64,000 nucleotides of DNA from Streptacidiphilus sp. 4-A2 (GTDB taxonomy: Bacteria; Actinomycetota; Actinomycetes; Streptomycetales; Streptomycetaceae): assembly GCA_014284505.1 (NCBI GenBank), contig JAAFYY010000001.1, positions 3,906,001-3,970,000 on the forward strand, written 5' to 3'. This document shows, in pieces, positions 10,597 through 20,169 of this stretch; position 1 is the first letter of the stretch, and each line of letters begins with the position of its first letter. A program made the position numbers and the translations under genes. Below the pieces are notes generated by a model. The model made no database searches. It had not been told where the DNA came from and saw nothing but the letters and a program-made list of their open reading frames with translations.

Positions 10597-10648
10597 GAGC
10601 TCCGACCGGGAGCTCCGGTCGGAAGCTCCGGTCAGAAGCTCCGGGCGC
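10597..10648. repeat. Four tandem 13-bp units
   Basis: gagctccgaccgg, gagctccggtcgg, aagctccggtcag, aagctccgggcgc follow one another without gaps between the membrane protein gene and the HIT gene. Each unit holds a gagctc/agctcc core; the units end three bases before the HIT stop codon. Confidence 0.7.
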
Positions 10649-10650
10649 GG

Positions 10651-11198
10651 CTAGTCGGTCGGCCAGAGGTCCGCGAGCATCTTCCGGGTGTCGGCCAGCA
10701 GTTGCGGCAGCACCCGGGTCGCCCCGATCACCGGCATGAAGTTGGTGTCGCCACCCCAGCGGGGCACCACATGCTGGTGCAGGTGCGCCGCGATCCCGGC
10801 CCCGGCCGAGGCGCCCTGGTTCATCCCGATGTTGAAGCCGTGCGCGCCGGAGGCGGCCGCAGCGCGGTCATCGCCTGCTTGGTCAGGGCCGCCACATCGG
10901 CGGTCTCCTCCGGCGTCAGCTCGGTGTAGTCCGCCACATGCCGGTACGGGACGGCCATCAGGTGGCCGGAGTTGTACGGGTAGAGGTTCAGCACCGCGTA
11001 GGCATGCCCCAGCCGGTGCAGGATCAGGCCGTCCTCGTCGGACATCGCCGGGATCGCACAGAACGGGCAGCCGTCACCGGCCGCCGGCCCGGTCGGCTTG
11101 TTCTCACCCTTGATGTAAGCCATCCGGTGAGGAGTCCACAGGCGGCCGAATGCGTCCGGCCCGCCCACTCCGCTCTGCTGCTCCGGCTCCGTCGTCAT
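10651..11198 (-). CDS. HIT-family hydrolase (one frameshift)
   Basis: Histidine-triad nucleotide hydrolase/transferase, about 182 residues. CPFCAIPAM supplies a zinc-type Cys pair common in the actinobacterial branch, AVLNLYPYNSGHLMAVPYRHV is the family core, and HLHQHVVPRW is the histidine triad. Only the last lies after the frame break near 10858, where CGG CCGCC lacks a base. The ATG at 11198 is chosen by homology (TTEPEQQSGVGGPDAF); ATG 11210 is as likely. It follows thrS on the same strand after about 96 bases. Confidence 0.88.
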
Positions 11199-11294
11199 GT
11201 GGATCAGCATAGGCGCTGGGCCGGAAACGCCGTAGGGCGGACTCACGGATGAGCCCGCCCCACAACGACACCCCCGCTCAGGCGGGTCGACCGG

Positions 11295-13263
11295 TCAGAC
11301 CTGGATCCGGCGCTCCACCGCGTCGAAGATCTCGGCCAGCGCCTCGGCCCGCGGGATCCCGTTCTTCTGCAGGCCGTTGCGGTAGCGGAAGGAGACCGTG
11401 CCCGCGGCCATGTCGTCGTCGCCGACGATGACCATGAACGGGGCCTTCAGCTTCTGGTGGGTGCGGATCTCTTCTGCATCCGGTCGTTGGAGGAGTCGAC
11501 CTCCACCCGCAGGCCCTTGGCCCTGGCCTCGGCGGCGAACTCCCGCAGGTACTCGACGTGGTCGTCGCCGATCGGGATGCCGACCGCCTGGACCGGGCGA
11601 GCCACGGCGGCATGGCGCCGGCGTAGTGCTCGAGGAGCACCGCGAAGAAGCGCTCGATCGAGCCGAACAGCGCCCGGTGGATCATCACCGGCCGCTGCCG
11701 CGAGCCGTCCGCCGCGGTGTACTCCAGGTCGAACCGCTCGGGCAGGTTGAAGTCGAGCTGGATGGTGGACATCTGCCAGGTGCGGCCGATCGCGTCCGGG
11801 CCTGGACCGAGATCTTGGGGCCGTAGAAGGCCGCGCCGCCCGGGTCGGGGTCAGCGGCAGGCCCTGCTTCTCGGCGACCTCGCGCAGGGTCTCGGTCGCC
11901 TCCTCCCACACGTCGTCGCTGCCGACGAACTTGGTCTCGTCCTTGGTGGAGAGCTCCAGGTAGAAGTCGTTCAGCCCGTAGTCGCGCAGCAGGTCCAGCA
12001 CGAAGGTCAGGGTGCGGTCCAGCTCCTCCGCCATCTGCTCGCGGGTGCAGTAGATGTGGGCGTCGTCCTGGGTGAAGCCGCGGGCCCGGGTCAGGCCGTG
12101 CACCACGCCGGACTTCTCGTAGCGGTAGACCGTGCCGAACTCGAACAGCCGCAGCGGCAGCTCGCGGTAGCTGCGCCCGCGCGCGTCGAAGATCAGGTTG
12201 TGCATCGGGCAGTTCATCGGCTTGAGGTAGTAGTCCACCCCTCGTCCAGCTGCATGGGCGGGTACATGCCGTCGGCGTACCAGTCCAGGTGGCCCGACTT
12301 CTCGAAGAGCGTGCCCTTGGTGGCGTGCGGGGTGTAGACGAACTCGTAGTTCTCCTGCTCGTGCCGACGGCGCGAGTAGTCCTCCATCGCCCGGCGGATG
12401 ATGCCGCCGCGCGGGTGGAAGACGGCCAGGCCGGAGCCGATCTCGTCGGGGATGGAGAACAGGTCGAGCTCGGCGCCGAGCTTGCGGTGGTCGCGCTTGG
12501 CGGCCTCCTCCAGGAAGTCCAGGTGCGCCTTGAGGTCGTCCTTGGTGGCCCAGGCGGTGCCGTAGATCCGCTGGAGCATCGGGTTCTTCTCGCTGCCGCG
12601 CCAGTAGGCCGCGGCGTTGCGCATCAGCTTGAACGCCGGGATCCGGGTGCTGGGCAGGTGCGGGCCGCGGCACAGGTCGCGCCAGCAGAGCTCGCCGCTC
12701 TTGGGGTCGAGGTTGTCGTAGATGGTCAGCTCGGCGCCGCCGACCTCGACGTCCGCGCCGTCGTCGCTGGAGGCGCCGCCCTTGAGGCCGATCAGCTCCA
12801 GCTTGTAGGGCTCCTGCGCCAGTTCCTCGCGGGCCGCCTCGTCGGTGACCACCCGGCGGGAGAACCGCTGCCCGCGCTTGATGATCTCGGTCATCTTCTT
12901 CTCGATGGCCTTGAGGTCCTCGGGCGTGAACGGCCTGGCGACGTCGAAGTCGTAGTAGAAGCCGTCCTTGATCGGCGGGCCGATGCCCAGCTTGGCCTCG
13001 GGGAAGATCTCCTGCACGGCCTGGGCCATGACATGCGCGGTGGAGTGGCGCAGGATCGACAGGCCGTCGGCGCTGTCGACGGCGACCGGCTCCACCACGT
13101 CGCCGTCGGCGAGCACATGGGCCAGGTCGCGCAGTTCGCCGCCGACCCGGGCGGCGATCACGGCGCGGTCGCCGGGGAAGAGCTCGGCGGCCGTCGTGCC
13201 CGTGGTCACCACGCGCTCTTCCCGATCGGGCTCGCGACTGATGATCACACGGACGTCCGACAC
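11295..13263 (-). CDS. thrS: Threonyl-tRNA synthetase (five frameshifts)
   Basis: Class-II aminoacyl-tRNA synthetase. Domains in order: TGS (residues about 1-65), editing N2 domain with HSTAHVMAQ near 75 and GIGPPIKDGFYYDFD, catalytic core with YKLEL, LCRGPHLPST, LKPMNCPMHNL, RLFEFGTVYRYE and GVVHGLTRARGF, and the anticodon domain ending with FRYRNGLQKNGIPRAEA. The GTG start at 13263 has AGGAGAG upstream. The frame breaks near 12241, 11848, 11803, 11601 and 11472. Each needs exactly one added base, and adding five gives 657 residues, the size of Streptomyces ThrS. Five independent losses in an essential gene cannot be biological. Confidence 0.95.
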
Positions 13264-13406
13264 CGGACTCTCCTGTCACTCGGTATACACGGATGAGCAG
13301 CGCAGGCTGCGAGCACGATGGTACCGAGAGCCGGGCCGGGGTCGTGCACCGTGCCCGTCGGCGGCGTGGACCGGCGCCGGGTGACGCGCCCCGGCGCCGT
13401 CCCGGT

Positions 13407-14638
13407 TCAGTGCTCGTCCGGGTCCTGGACCCGCAGGAGCTTGAGCATCCGCTCCCGTTCGTCGGCGTCGAGCTCGACCGGGAGCAGCCCGGCGGCCCCG
13501 CTGATCCGGCGGAAGCCGCCCTTGCGCTCCAGCCTTCCGCGCAGCCGTACCGGCACCCCGGCCAGGTGCGCCTCGACCGCGCGGCGGTAGTCGTCCTCCT
13601 CCAGCCTGACCCTGACCTCGTCCACCTCGGCCCCGGAGAGCACCCGCAGCCGGACCGTGCCGCTGCCGCCGCCGGGCTGCTGCCGCTTGAGCCGTACCAC
13701 CGCGCCGGTCACCTCGACGTCGAGCGCGGGCTCGATCCGTTCCAGCCGCGCCGCGGCCTCCTCCAGCGCGGGCAGGTCGCCGGGAGTGAACTCCAGCTGC
13801 CGGCGGTCGCCGAAACCGTGCGGCACGCCGACGGCCGGGGACCAGGCCAGGGTGATGCTGGCGCCCTCGCTGCCGCGCACCAGCCGTACCACCGAGCCGA
13901 CCAGCTCCTGGCTGATCCCGAGCAGCACGCCGTCGTCGAAGGCGTCCGCCCGGCCGGTGGCCCGCTGGAAGTCCACCGCGTCCCGCATCGCCTCCAGTGC
14001 CCGGACCAGCGTCTTCGCGGCGGGTCTGGCGTCCGGCGCGGGCGTGTAGGCGGTGAGCAGACCGGCTCCGGTGCCCGGGGCGACCACCAGCACCCGCTCC
14101 AGGAACTCGGCCGCGTAGGAGTCGAGCCGGGCGCCGAAGTAGGCGGCGTGCAGCCGCCCGGCCTTGGCCGCGGCGACCAGCATCGCGGTGGCGGCGGCGC
14201 GCAGGTCCTGTTCGGCAGCCCAGGGCACGGCCCCGCCGACGCCGGGGGTGTCCCGGCGCCAGTGGATCTCGTCGCCGGGGACCAGCAGCGCGGCCAGGAT
14301 GGCCTGGGCGGAGGGGACGGCCGAGCGCGACAGCGCCCCCACGGCCTCCTCCAGCAGGTCGGCGCTGTCCTCGTAGCCGCGGTCGGCCGGGACAAGCAGG
14401 CTGGTGTCGGGTTCCCGGTCGTCCGGCGGGGTCCAGCGGCTGTAGCGGCCCTCGCTTCGGCTCCGGCGGCACCAGCCGGTGCCGGGCGAGCAGGCTGACC
14501 AGCACGTCCGGGTCGACCTGCGCCGGATCGGGCAGGGGGGCCTCGTCGGGGGTGCCGGCCGGGCGCGACGCGTCCGCTCGTCCGGGCGGTCACCGGGGAC
14601 ACTGCCTCCGGACGGGTGTCGCGCCGCATCGCCGTCAC
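13407..14638 (-). CDS. Conserved actinobacterial hypothetical protein (two frameshifts)
   Basis: About 410 residues after repair. The C-terminal 311 residues read unbroken, for example GDEIHWRRDTPGVGGA, LHAAYFGARLDSYAAEFLER, RQLEFTPGDLPALEEA and ending VQDPDEH. The acidic/arginine-rich alpha-beta sequence has no signal peptide or membrane segment and no motif I can assign. The GTG at 14638 with GGGAGGGAAGG upstream fits a start; frames break near 14545 and 14457, between VSLLARHRLVPPE and RYSRWTPPDD. It follows the DUF4365 gene after 28 bases and is probably cotranscribed with it. Confidence 0.6.
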
Positions 14639-14666
14639 GCCTTCCCTCCCGTGTGGGCCGGTTCCC

Positions 14667-15246
14667 TCATGGTCGTTCACCTGCCCCCACTCGCGCCATG
14701 ATGGCGCACAGGGCCCGGTCGTCGAAGACCTGATCCGTCGGGATCCGGACATTGGTCCGGCGCTTGCCGGTGACCGGTGCCCTGCCAGGTTGACCCAGTA
14801 GCAGCAGTGCCGCAGCTCCAGGCGGTCCGGGCGGGCCAGCAGCCACTGCTCCACCTCGCGCGGGACCAGCATCACCACCAGGATCTTGTGCACAGCGACC
14901 CGCGAGTGGGCGAGTTTGCGCAGGTGGTCGTTGTCGAGGGTGAAGCTGAAGGAACCTCCGCCGGGATTCGGCGGGATCTGGTACGTGCACTTGAGCTGGA
15001 CCTTGATGGTCGCCTCGTCGTCTCGGTGTGGGCACTGCTGCCGTGGCTGACATGCCAGTCGATCCCGTTGTCCGGGAAGGGCGAGGCCAGGGCGCAGCCC
15101 GCGGCGGCCGCCACCGCGTGCAGATATCCCACCTGGAGTGTCTCCATGCAGGAGGTGACCGCGAGTTGACCCCGCATCGATTGTCCTGCCCCGGCACCGG
15201 TCCACTGCGGAGGTGGTGTGTCCGGCCCGGGTTGTGTCAGCGCCAT
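14667..15246 (-). CDS. DUF4365 protein (two frameshifts)
   Basis: About 193 residues after repair. The DUF4365 core is clear: DNGIDWHVSHGSSAHTET, ATIKVQLKCTYQIPPNP, FTLDNDHLRKLAHSRV, HKILVVMLVP and HCCYWVNLAGH. The family has a restriction-endonuclease-like pattern (ID...K-x-QLKC), so a nuclease fold is plausible, though no function is established. Frames break near 15025 and 14778. The ATG at 15246 is chosen because the sequence from MALTQP onward matches family starts I remember. Divergent from the exonuclease at 15408. Confidence 0.75.
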
Positions 15247-15407
15247 CTGCCCGTCCCCGTCGAGCGACGACCGCCCGCCCGGAACCGACGGGCCGTCACC
15301 TGGAGTCATCTCCGTCCGCCGGCCCGGTGAAACTGGCTGGCGGGCAACAGGATTGAGAACACATGGTGACCGGGTAACAGCAAGAATGTGACCACGGGGA
15401 GGTCGGC

Positions 15408-16132
15408 ATGACGTACTGGCACGAGGGGCCACTCGCCTCCTTCGACACCGAGACCACGGGCGTGGACGTGGAGCGGGACCGCCTGGTCACCGCCGCGCTG
15501 GTGACCCAGGACTCCCCCGGCGCGCCGGTGTCGCGGCGGGGCTGGGCGGCCGATCCGGGGGTGCCGATCCCGGCCGGGGCCACGGCGGTGCACGGACTGA
15601 CGGACGCCTGGGTGGCCGCCCACGGCCGTCCGCCGGGGTGGTGCTGGAGGAGGTCGCACGGGCGCTGGCGGAGACCGCGCGGCTGGGAGTACCGCTGGTG
15701 GTGATGAACGCCCCTTACGATCTGACGCTGCTGGACCGGGAGTTGAGGCGGCACCGGGGCATCGCGCTGGACCGCTTCCTGGCCGCCGCGCCGCTGCTGG
15801 TGCTGGATCCGTGGGTGCTGGACAAGCATCTGGACCGCTACCGCAAGGGCCGCCGCCGGCTGGGCGACCTGTGTGCGCACTACGGGGTGGTGCTGGAGGA
15901 CGCGCACGACGCGGCGGCGGACGCGACCGCGGCGCTGGAGCTGGTGCGGGCCATAGGGCGCAGGTACGCGGAGCGGCTGGGCACGCTGAGCCCGGCCGAA
16001 CTGCATCTGCGCCAGGCGCTCTGGCACGCGGCGCAGGCACGCGGACTCCAGCACTGGTTCCGCGAGCAGGGCTCGCCGGAGCCGGTGGACATGTCCTGGC
16101 CGCTGCGGCCGCCGCTGGAGCAGGCCGCCTGA
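15408..16132 (+). CDS. DEDDh 3'-5' exonuclease, DnaQ-like (one frameshift)
   Basis: About 241 residues. The exonuclease motifs are FDTETTGVD near residues 12-20 (metal-binding D and E), NAPYDLTLLDREL (Exo II) and EDAHDAAADA (Exo III, H-x4-D), which make it a DEDDh enzyme of the DNA polymerase III epsilon type. One base is missing from a G run near 15633. The ATG at 15408 follows GGGGAGG by six bases. A stand-alone proofreading or repair role is likely; Streptomyces carry several such paralogues. A strong terminator follows. Confidence 0.87.
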
Positions 16133-16163
16133 CACCGGCCGCCTGACGCAGGCCCGGAAACGA

Positions 16164-16194
16164 CCGAAGGCCCCTGGTTTCCAGGGGCCTTCGG
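16164..16194. terminator. Perfect 14-bp hairpin
   Basis: ccgaaggcccctgg, a TTT loop, and the exact complement. It lies directly downstream of the first tRNA-Val (minus strand) and after the exonuclease (plus strand, followed by TTT), so it can serve both. Confidence 0.85.
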
Positions 16195-16202
16195 TTTCCT
16201 GC

Positions 16203-16277
16203 TGGTGCGCAATGCTGGGTTCGAACCAGCGACCTCTCCGGTGTGAACGGAGCGCTCTCCCACTGAGCTAATCGCGC
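16203..16277 (-). tRNA. tRNA-Val(CAC), CCA encoded
   Basis: Full cloverleaf on the minus strand: acceptor GCGCGAT pairs with ATTGCGC, anticodon stem CTCCG/CGGAG, seven-base loop TTCACAC giving anticodon CAC, T arm GGTTCGAACCC. The discriminator A is followed by an encoded CCA. Decodes GUG. Confidence 0.95.
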
Positions 16278-16491
16278 GGGGCAACGAAGAGAACATTAGC
16301 ATCGCCCCCGGTGGAGATCGAAATCCCGCCCCCGGCGGCCGCGCTTCGAACGCCAGTACGGCGGACCGGCCGGGTCGAATGCCCGCCGCGCCGGGGCCCC
16401 GGCCGTCGAACCCCGCATACCCATGCCGGCGACGCCATGCCGGCGACGCCATGACGACACGGCCATGACGACAGGGCCCGGGGAAAGCGAA

Positions 16492-16522
16492 AGTCCCCGC
16501 AGATCGATGATCTGCGGGGACT
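16492..16522. terminator. Perfect 14-bp hairpin after the second tRNA-Val
   Basis: agtccccgcagatc, GAT loop and exact complement; on the minus strand it is followed by TTTCGCTTT. It lies ten bases beyond the tRNA end. Confidence 0.85.
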
Positions 16523-16531
16523 TCCCCTCGG

Positions 16532-16603
16532 TGCGCAATGCTGGGTTCGAACCAGCGACCTCTCCGGTGTGAACGGAGCGCTCTCCCACTGAGCTAATCG
16601 CGC
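16532..16603 (-). tRNA. tRNA-Val(CAC), second copy, CCA not encoded
   Basis: The 72-base body is identical to the tRNA-Val at 16206-16277, with anticodon CAC. The bases after the discriminator are CCGAGG, so CCA must be added. Each copy has its own terminator, so they are probably separate units. Confidence 0.95.
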
Positions 16604-16811
16604 AGGCCCCGTCTGGGCACGTGGAAAACCTTACCGCATCCCCGGCCGTGCTCCTGACCTCGCCGTCCGTGCCCGGCCGCACCCGGCCGGGGCGGCCGCC
16701 GGCCCGGGAGCAACCGCTGGAATCCGGCCCCGCAAGGCCCCCGGGCAGCCGCCACGGGTGCGACGGATGCGCCGGAAGGGGTACCAGGTGCGTACTAATC
16801 GGGACAGAGGG

Positions 16812-16837
16812 GTTTACAGCGGTCTCACAGGTGGGAT
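16812..16837 (+). promoter_or_regulatory. Possible stress-sigma-type promoter of ssgB
   Basis: GTTT, 15 bases, then GTGGGAT, 59 bases before the ssgB start. This resembles the GTTT-N14-16-GGGTAT pattern read by SigB/SigH-type factors; S. coelicolor ssgB is reported to depend on SigH. One hexamer base differs, so this is a suggestion. Confidence 0.4.
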
Positions 16838-16895
16838 GGTCCGTTCGCCGACGTGCGATCCCCGAGCGCACACTGAGCGAAAGGCCCTGGCGCTT

Positions 16896-17308
16896 ATGAA
16901 CACCACGGTCAGCTGCGAGCTGCACCTGCGCCTCATCGTGTCTAGCGAGTCTTCCTTGCCCGTCCCCGCGGGCCTGCGCTACGACACCGCCGACCCCTAT
17001 GCCGTGCACGCCACCTTCCACACGGGCGCCGACGAGACTGTCGACTGGGTGTTCGCCCGCGACCTCCTCGCGGAGGGCTGCATCGGCCGACCGGGACCGG
17101 TGACGTCCGTGTCTGGCCCTCCCGCAGTCACGGACAAGGAGTCGTCTGCATCGCCCTGAGCTCTCCGGAAGGAGAAGCCCTGCTGGAAGCCCCGGCGCGA
17201 GCGCTGGAGTCCTTCCTCAAGCGGACGGATGCCGCGGTGCCACCCGGTACCGAGCACCGTCACTTCGACCTGGACCGGGAACTCTCACACATCCTCGCGG
17301 AGAGCTGA
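16896..17308 (+). CDS. ssgB: SsgB, sporulation-specific cell division activator (one frameshift)
   Basis: SsgA-like protein that positions FtsZ for sporulation septation in streptomycetes. The sequence MNTTVSCELHLRL, PVPAGLRYDTADPYAVHATF, VDWVFARDLLAEG, then VWPSRSHGQGV, IALSSPEGEALLEAP and ELSHILAES is nearly invariant in this protein. One base is missing near 17090; the corrected length, 137 residues, equals the known SsgB size. The presence of this gene is the best single indication that the host is a sporulating streptomycete. Confidence 0.95.
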
Positions 17309-17416
17309 AACGGTCCTTCCCTCCTACCGTGCGCAGCCGTGCTACTCGGGGGCACGGACCGCACAACCGCCCGGCCGCCGCCGTCCTCCGGGACGGAGGC
17401 GGCTCAGGCATGTCCG

Positions 17417-17436
17417 GTGCCGGACCGGTCCGGCAC
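17417..17436. promoter_or_regulatory. Perfect 20-bp palindrome before the CGNR gene
   Basis: gtgccggaccggtccggcac equals its own complement, 104 bases before the GTG of the CGNR protein and 109 bases after ssgB. It could be an operator or a small hairpin; nothing else marks its role. Confidence 0.4.
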
Positions 17437-17539
17437 AAGGCGCGGCGCAGCCCTCCGGGAACGCCGTCCGGGGGTAGAGTCACCGGTTCAGGGCCCGGCC
17501 GCGACAGGGCGGGCGTGGCACCGTCCAGGGAGTCCCGAC

Positions 17540-18192
17540 GTGTTGATCACCCACGACACGGAGTGCGCGCTCGAAACGCTCGTGGAACTGCTGAACACCT
17601 CCCCGACAGCTGCGGGCACGAGGGGCTGCCGGACCTGGCGGCGCTGCACCGGTTCACCGTGCAGCAGGACATCAGCGAGGTGGGCGTGCTCACCGCGGAC
17701 GACCTGGCGCAGTGCGGCGGGTCCCGGAGAGTTCCTGCGTGTTCCGGCGCAGTCCACGGAGACCGCGCCGAGCTGGTGAATCGCGGTGTGGCCGGGCGGG
17801 CACCACGCCCCAGCTGACCAACCACGGCGGCCACGGCTGGCACATGCACTACTGCACCCTGCGCGGCGCTGGCGGACCACCTGGCGGCCGACACCGGATG
17901 GCGCTGGCTTCCTCCTGGTCGCCGGGGAGCAGGAGCGGCTGCGCCGGTGCGAGGCGCGGACTGCGCGCATGTCTTCATCGATCTCTCGCGGAACCGCTCA
18001 CGGCGCTACTGCGACAGCGCACCTGCGGCAACCGGCTGCATGTCCGCCTACCGGGCACGCCAGCGCACCGCGGCGGACGGCACGCGGCGGACAGCGGTGC
18101 CGCCGACGGCGGTGCGACCGACGGCGGTGGGCAGAACGCCGGCGCCCTGGTGGCGCGCGCACGGTGGCGGCGGTCACAGCCCCGGCGCTTGA
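17540..18192 (+). CDS. CGNR zinc-finger protein, ABATE-domain regulator (at least five frameshifts)
   Basis: Predicted transcription regulator with an N-terminal ABATE domain (VLITHDTECALETLVELLN, ISEVGVLTADDLAQ, TTPQLTNHGGHGWH) and a C-terminal CGNR finger: RRCEAPDC, HVFIDLSRNRSRRYCDS, then RTCGNRLHV after repair. The GTG at 17540 follows AGGGAG. Frame breaks cluster near 17610, 17725, 17850, 17955 and 18025. The tail after YRARQR is uncertain; the frame given ends at 18192 and overlaps the convergent gene by 19 bases, but a shorter end is possible. Confidence 0.75.
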
Positions 18193-18665
18193 GGATCTCC
18201 TCCACGTCGGCGAAGTCGTCCAGTCCGTCACCGGACCCCTGCTTGCCCGCCGACTGCTTGCCCGACCGCTTGCCGGTGCTTCCGGCCGCGCGGCGCCGCT
18301 GCCCACAGCCGGGGTCGCGGCGGTGCCGGAGGCCACCGGGGGGCCCCGGACGACCGGGGCACGGGGTCGCGGCCTGCGCGTCCCGGCCGCGGCGCCGCGG
18401 CGCCGGCCGATGCCGGTGAGCAGCGCGAGCACCAGCCCGCCGAGCAGGCAGATGCCGACCCAGACCTTCGGGTCGAACACGGTCCGCGCCCCAGTCGGCG
18501 ATGGCGTGGCCGAAGAACACGGTGACCAGCCCGGTCAGGTAGAGCCCGGTGGGCACGAGCGCCACCGACCCACCGCAGCGCCCTGCGGAACCGGCCACGG
18601 GTGGCGGCCATTACGGCGAGTACCAGTGCCGCCGCCGAGAGTGCCAAGCACACGATCGCGGTCAT
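18174..18665 (-). CDS. Small conserved membrane protein (several frameshifts)
   Basis: After repair about 164 residues: an N-terminal membrane segment (AIVCLALSAAALVLAVMAA), a basic stretch GRFRRALRW, a second segment (GLYLTGLVTVFFGHAIADW), a third (WVGICLLGGLVLALLTGIG), a low-complexity Arg/Ala/Pro linker and a C-terminal DDFADVEEILKRRG motif. I recall this layout, ending EEILKRRG, from streptomycete proteins of unknown function. The frame breaks at least three times (near 18577, 18485 and 18230), plus one base near the stop. Confidence 0.6.
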
Positions 18666-18749
18666 CAGCCCGAGTCTCCTTCGCCCTGCGCCCTGCCGCA
18701 GACCTCTGCGGACACCTCCATGGTGCCCCCGAATGGGAGACTTACCGCC

Positions 18750-19339
18750 ATGACCAATGGTTCCCTTCCCCGAGTCGAGTACTGGTGCGAGCTCCAGTGC
18801 CCGACTGCGCCTCGGCGCTGGACGACATCCGGGCGCTGCGCGCCTACGGCGAGCGGCTGGAGATCGTGCTCAGGCACTTTCCGCTGGAGCGGCACAAGCA
18901 CTCCTTCGCCGCCGCCCGGCCGCCGAGGAGGCGTTCGAGCAGGGCCAGGGCTGGCCCTATGTGGAGGCCGTGCTGGCCAGGACCACCGAGCTGGAGCAGC
19001 GTGGCGAGGAACTGCTGCTCGACGTCGCCCGAGAGCTCGGCCTGGACGCCGATGAGCTGGACACCGCGCTGATCGACGGCCGGCACATCCTGGCCGTGGA
19101 CGCCGACCATGCCGAGGGCAAGGCGATCGGGTGACCGGCACCCCCAGCTATGTGGTGGGCGGGTTCGCCTGGACGGCGGCCAGAGCCAGCAGGGGATCCG
19201 GGAGCGGATCATCGAGCTCCTGGGCGCCCGGAGGCGTCCTGAACCACGGGCCCGGCGCACGGCTGCCCGGCCGGCAGTCACACCGGCTGCCACGCCGGCT
19301 GTCACGCCGGTTGTCACGCCGAGCCCCACGGTGAACTAG
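18750..19339 (+). CDS. DsbA-family thioredoxin-fold protein (four frameshifts)
   Basis: VEYWCELQCPDC near residues 9-20 resembles the active-site start of cytosolic DsbA/FrnE-type proteins, followed by ALDDIRALRAYGERLEIVLRHFPLERHKHSF, AEEAFEQGQGWPYVEAVLA and the cis-proline region VTGTPSYVVGG. After ELLGA the reading frame runs into a basic and then Val/Thr/Pro-rich tail (PAVTPAATPAVTPVVTP) encoded by imperfect 12-15-base repeats; whether this tail is real depends on the frame. Breaks near 18801, 18920, 19130 and 19165. Its stop codon shares a CTAG with the stop of the convergent GNAT gene. Confidence 0.7.
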
Positions 19340-20169
19340 AGCTCCTTGTACAGGATGTGACACATCGGCAGATAGCCGAGAGCAGCGTAGAGGGGTTCGC
19401 CGGGGCGTTGTCGCGTAGACGTTCAGGCCCAGTCGCGGCTCGCCGAGGGCCAGTGCCTCCGCTCGGCGAGCAGCATCAGTGAGCGCCGTGGCCGTGCCCG
19501 CGTGCTCCTCGGCGACGAACACGCTGAACACCCAGCCGGGCGGTCACCCGCCGGGCGGGGCACGGCCGGGGCGTCCAGCCAGATGCTGCCGACGCCCCGG
19601 CCGGACGCCTCCAGCTGCCGCACCACCGCGCCCGGGGTGTCCGCCCCTGCGGCAGCGCCTGCCGCATCGCCTGCTCGGCCCGCTGACGGGCCTGCTCGGG
19701 GCGAATCCGCGGGCGGTCTCGACCTCGAAGCAGCGCCCGGTCGCCGCGTACCAGTCGGCGAACTCCGCGTCGGTGTGCGGCCGTCCGAGCACACCGGGCG
19801 GCAGCCGCGGCGGCTGTCCGGAAGCTGCTTGACCAGGTGCCGCGGCGCACGGTGTAGCCGAGGAGCTGGGCCAGCCGCAGCGCCGCGGGGGTGTCCGGGC
19901 CCTCGTCGACCTGGACCGGGCCCGGGTACAGCCCCAGCCGCGCAGCACCTCCTCCGCCGCGAGCGCGGCGATGGTGCCGCGTCCGCGCCCGCGGTCGGCG
20001 GGTCGATGGCGAGCGCGGTGAGCGCGCCACCCGGCGGCTCCCCGGGGCGCCCAGGGCGCCGAGGGTGATCCGGCCGACCGGCCGGCCGTTGACGCAGACC
20101 GGTAGGCGCGGCCGCGGCCGCCGTCCGGCAGCTGCTGTTCGGGGCCCAGCGGGCGCAGGGTGGTGGCAT
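19336..20169 (-). CDS. GNAT-family acetyltransferase (five or more frameshifts)
   Basis: About 277 residues. Pieces recovered in order: RPVGRITLG, LTALAIDPPTAG and the acetyl-CoA loop RGRGTIAALAAEEVLRGWGC of an N-terminal domain, then VFSVFVAEEHAGTATALTD, GRGHGAHADAARRAEALALG-like text, LGLNVY, and LYAALGYLPMCHILYKEL at the end, typical of a second GNAT domain. The ATG at 20169 overlaps the stop of the aminotransferase upstream (ATGA), so the two are coupled. The substrate is unknown. Confidence 0.65.

Noticed and set aside
17540..18192. A clearly defined C-terminus of the CGNR protein
   Set aside because: Frame breaks around 18025-18060 leave three possible tails; the stop at 18192 is a best guess only.
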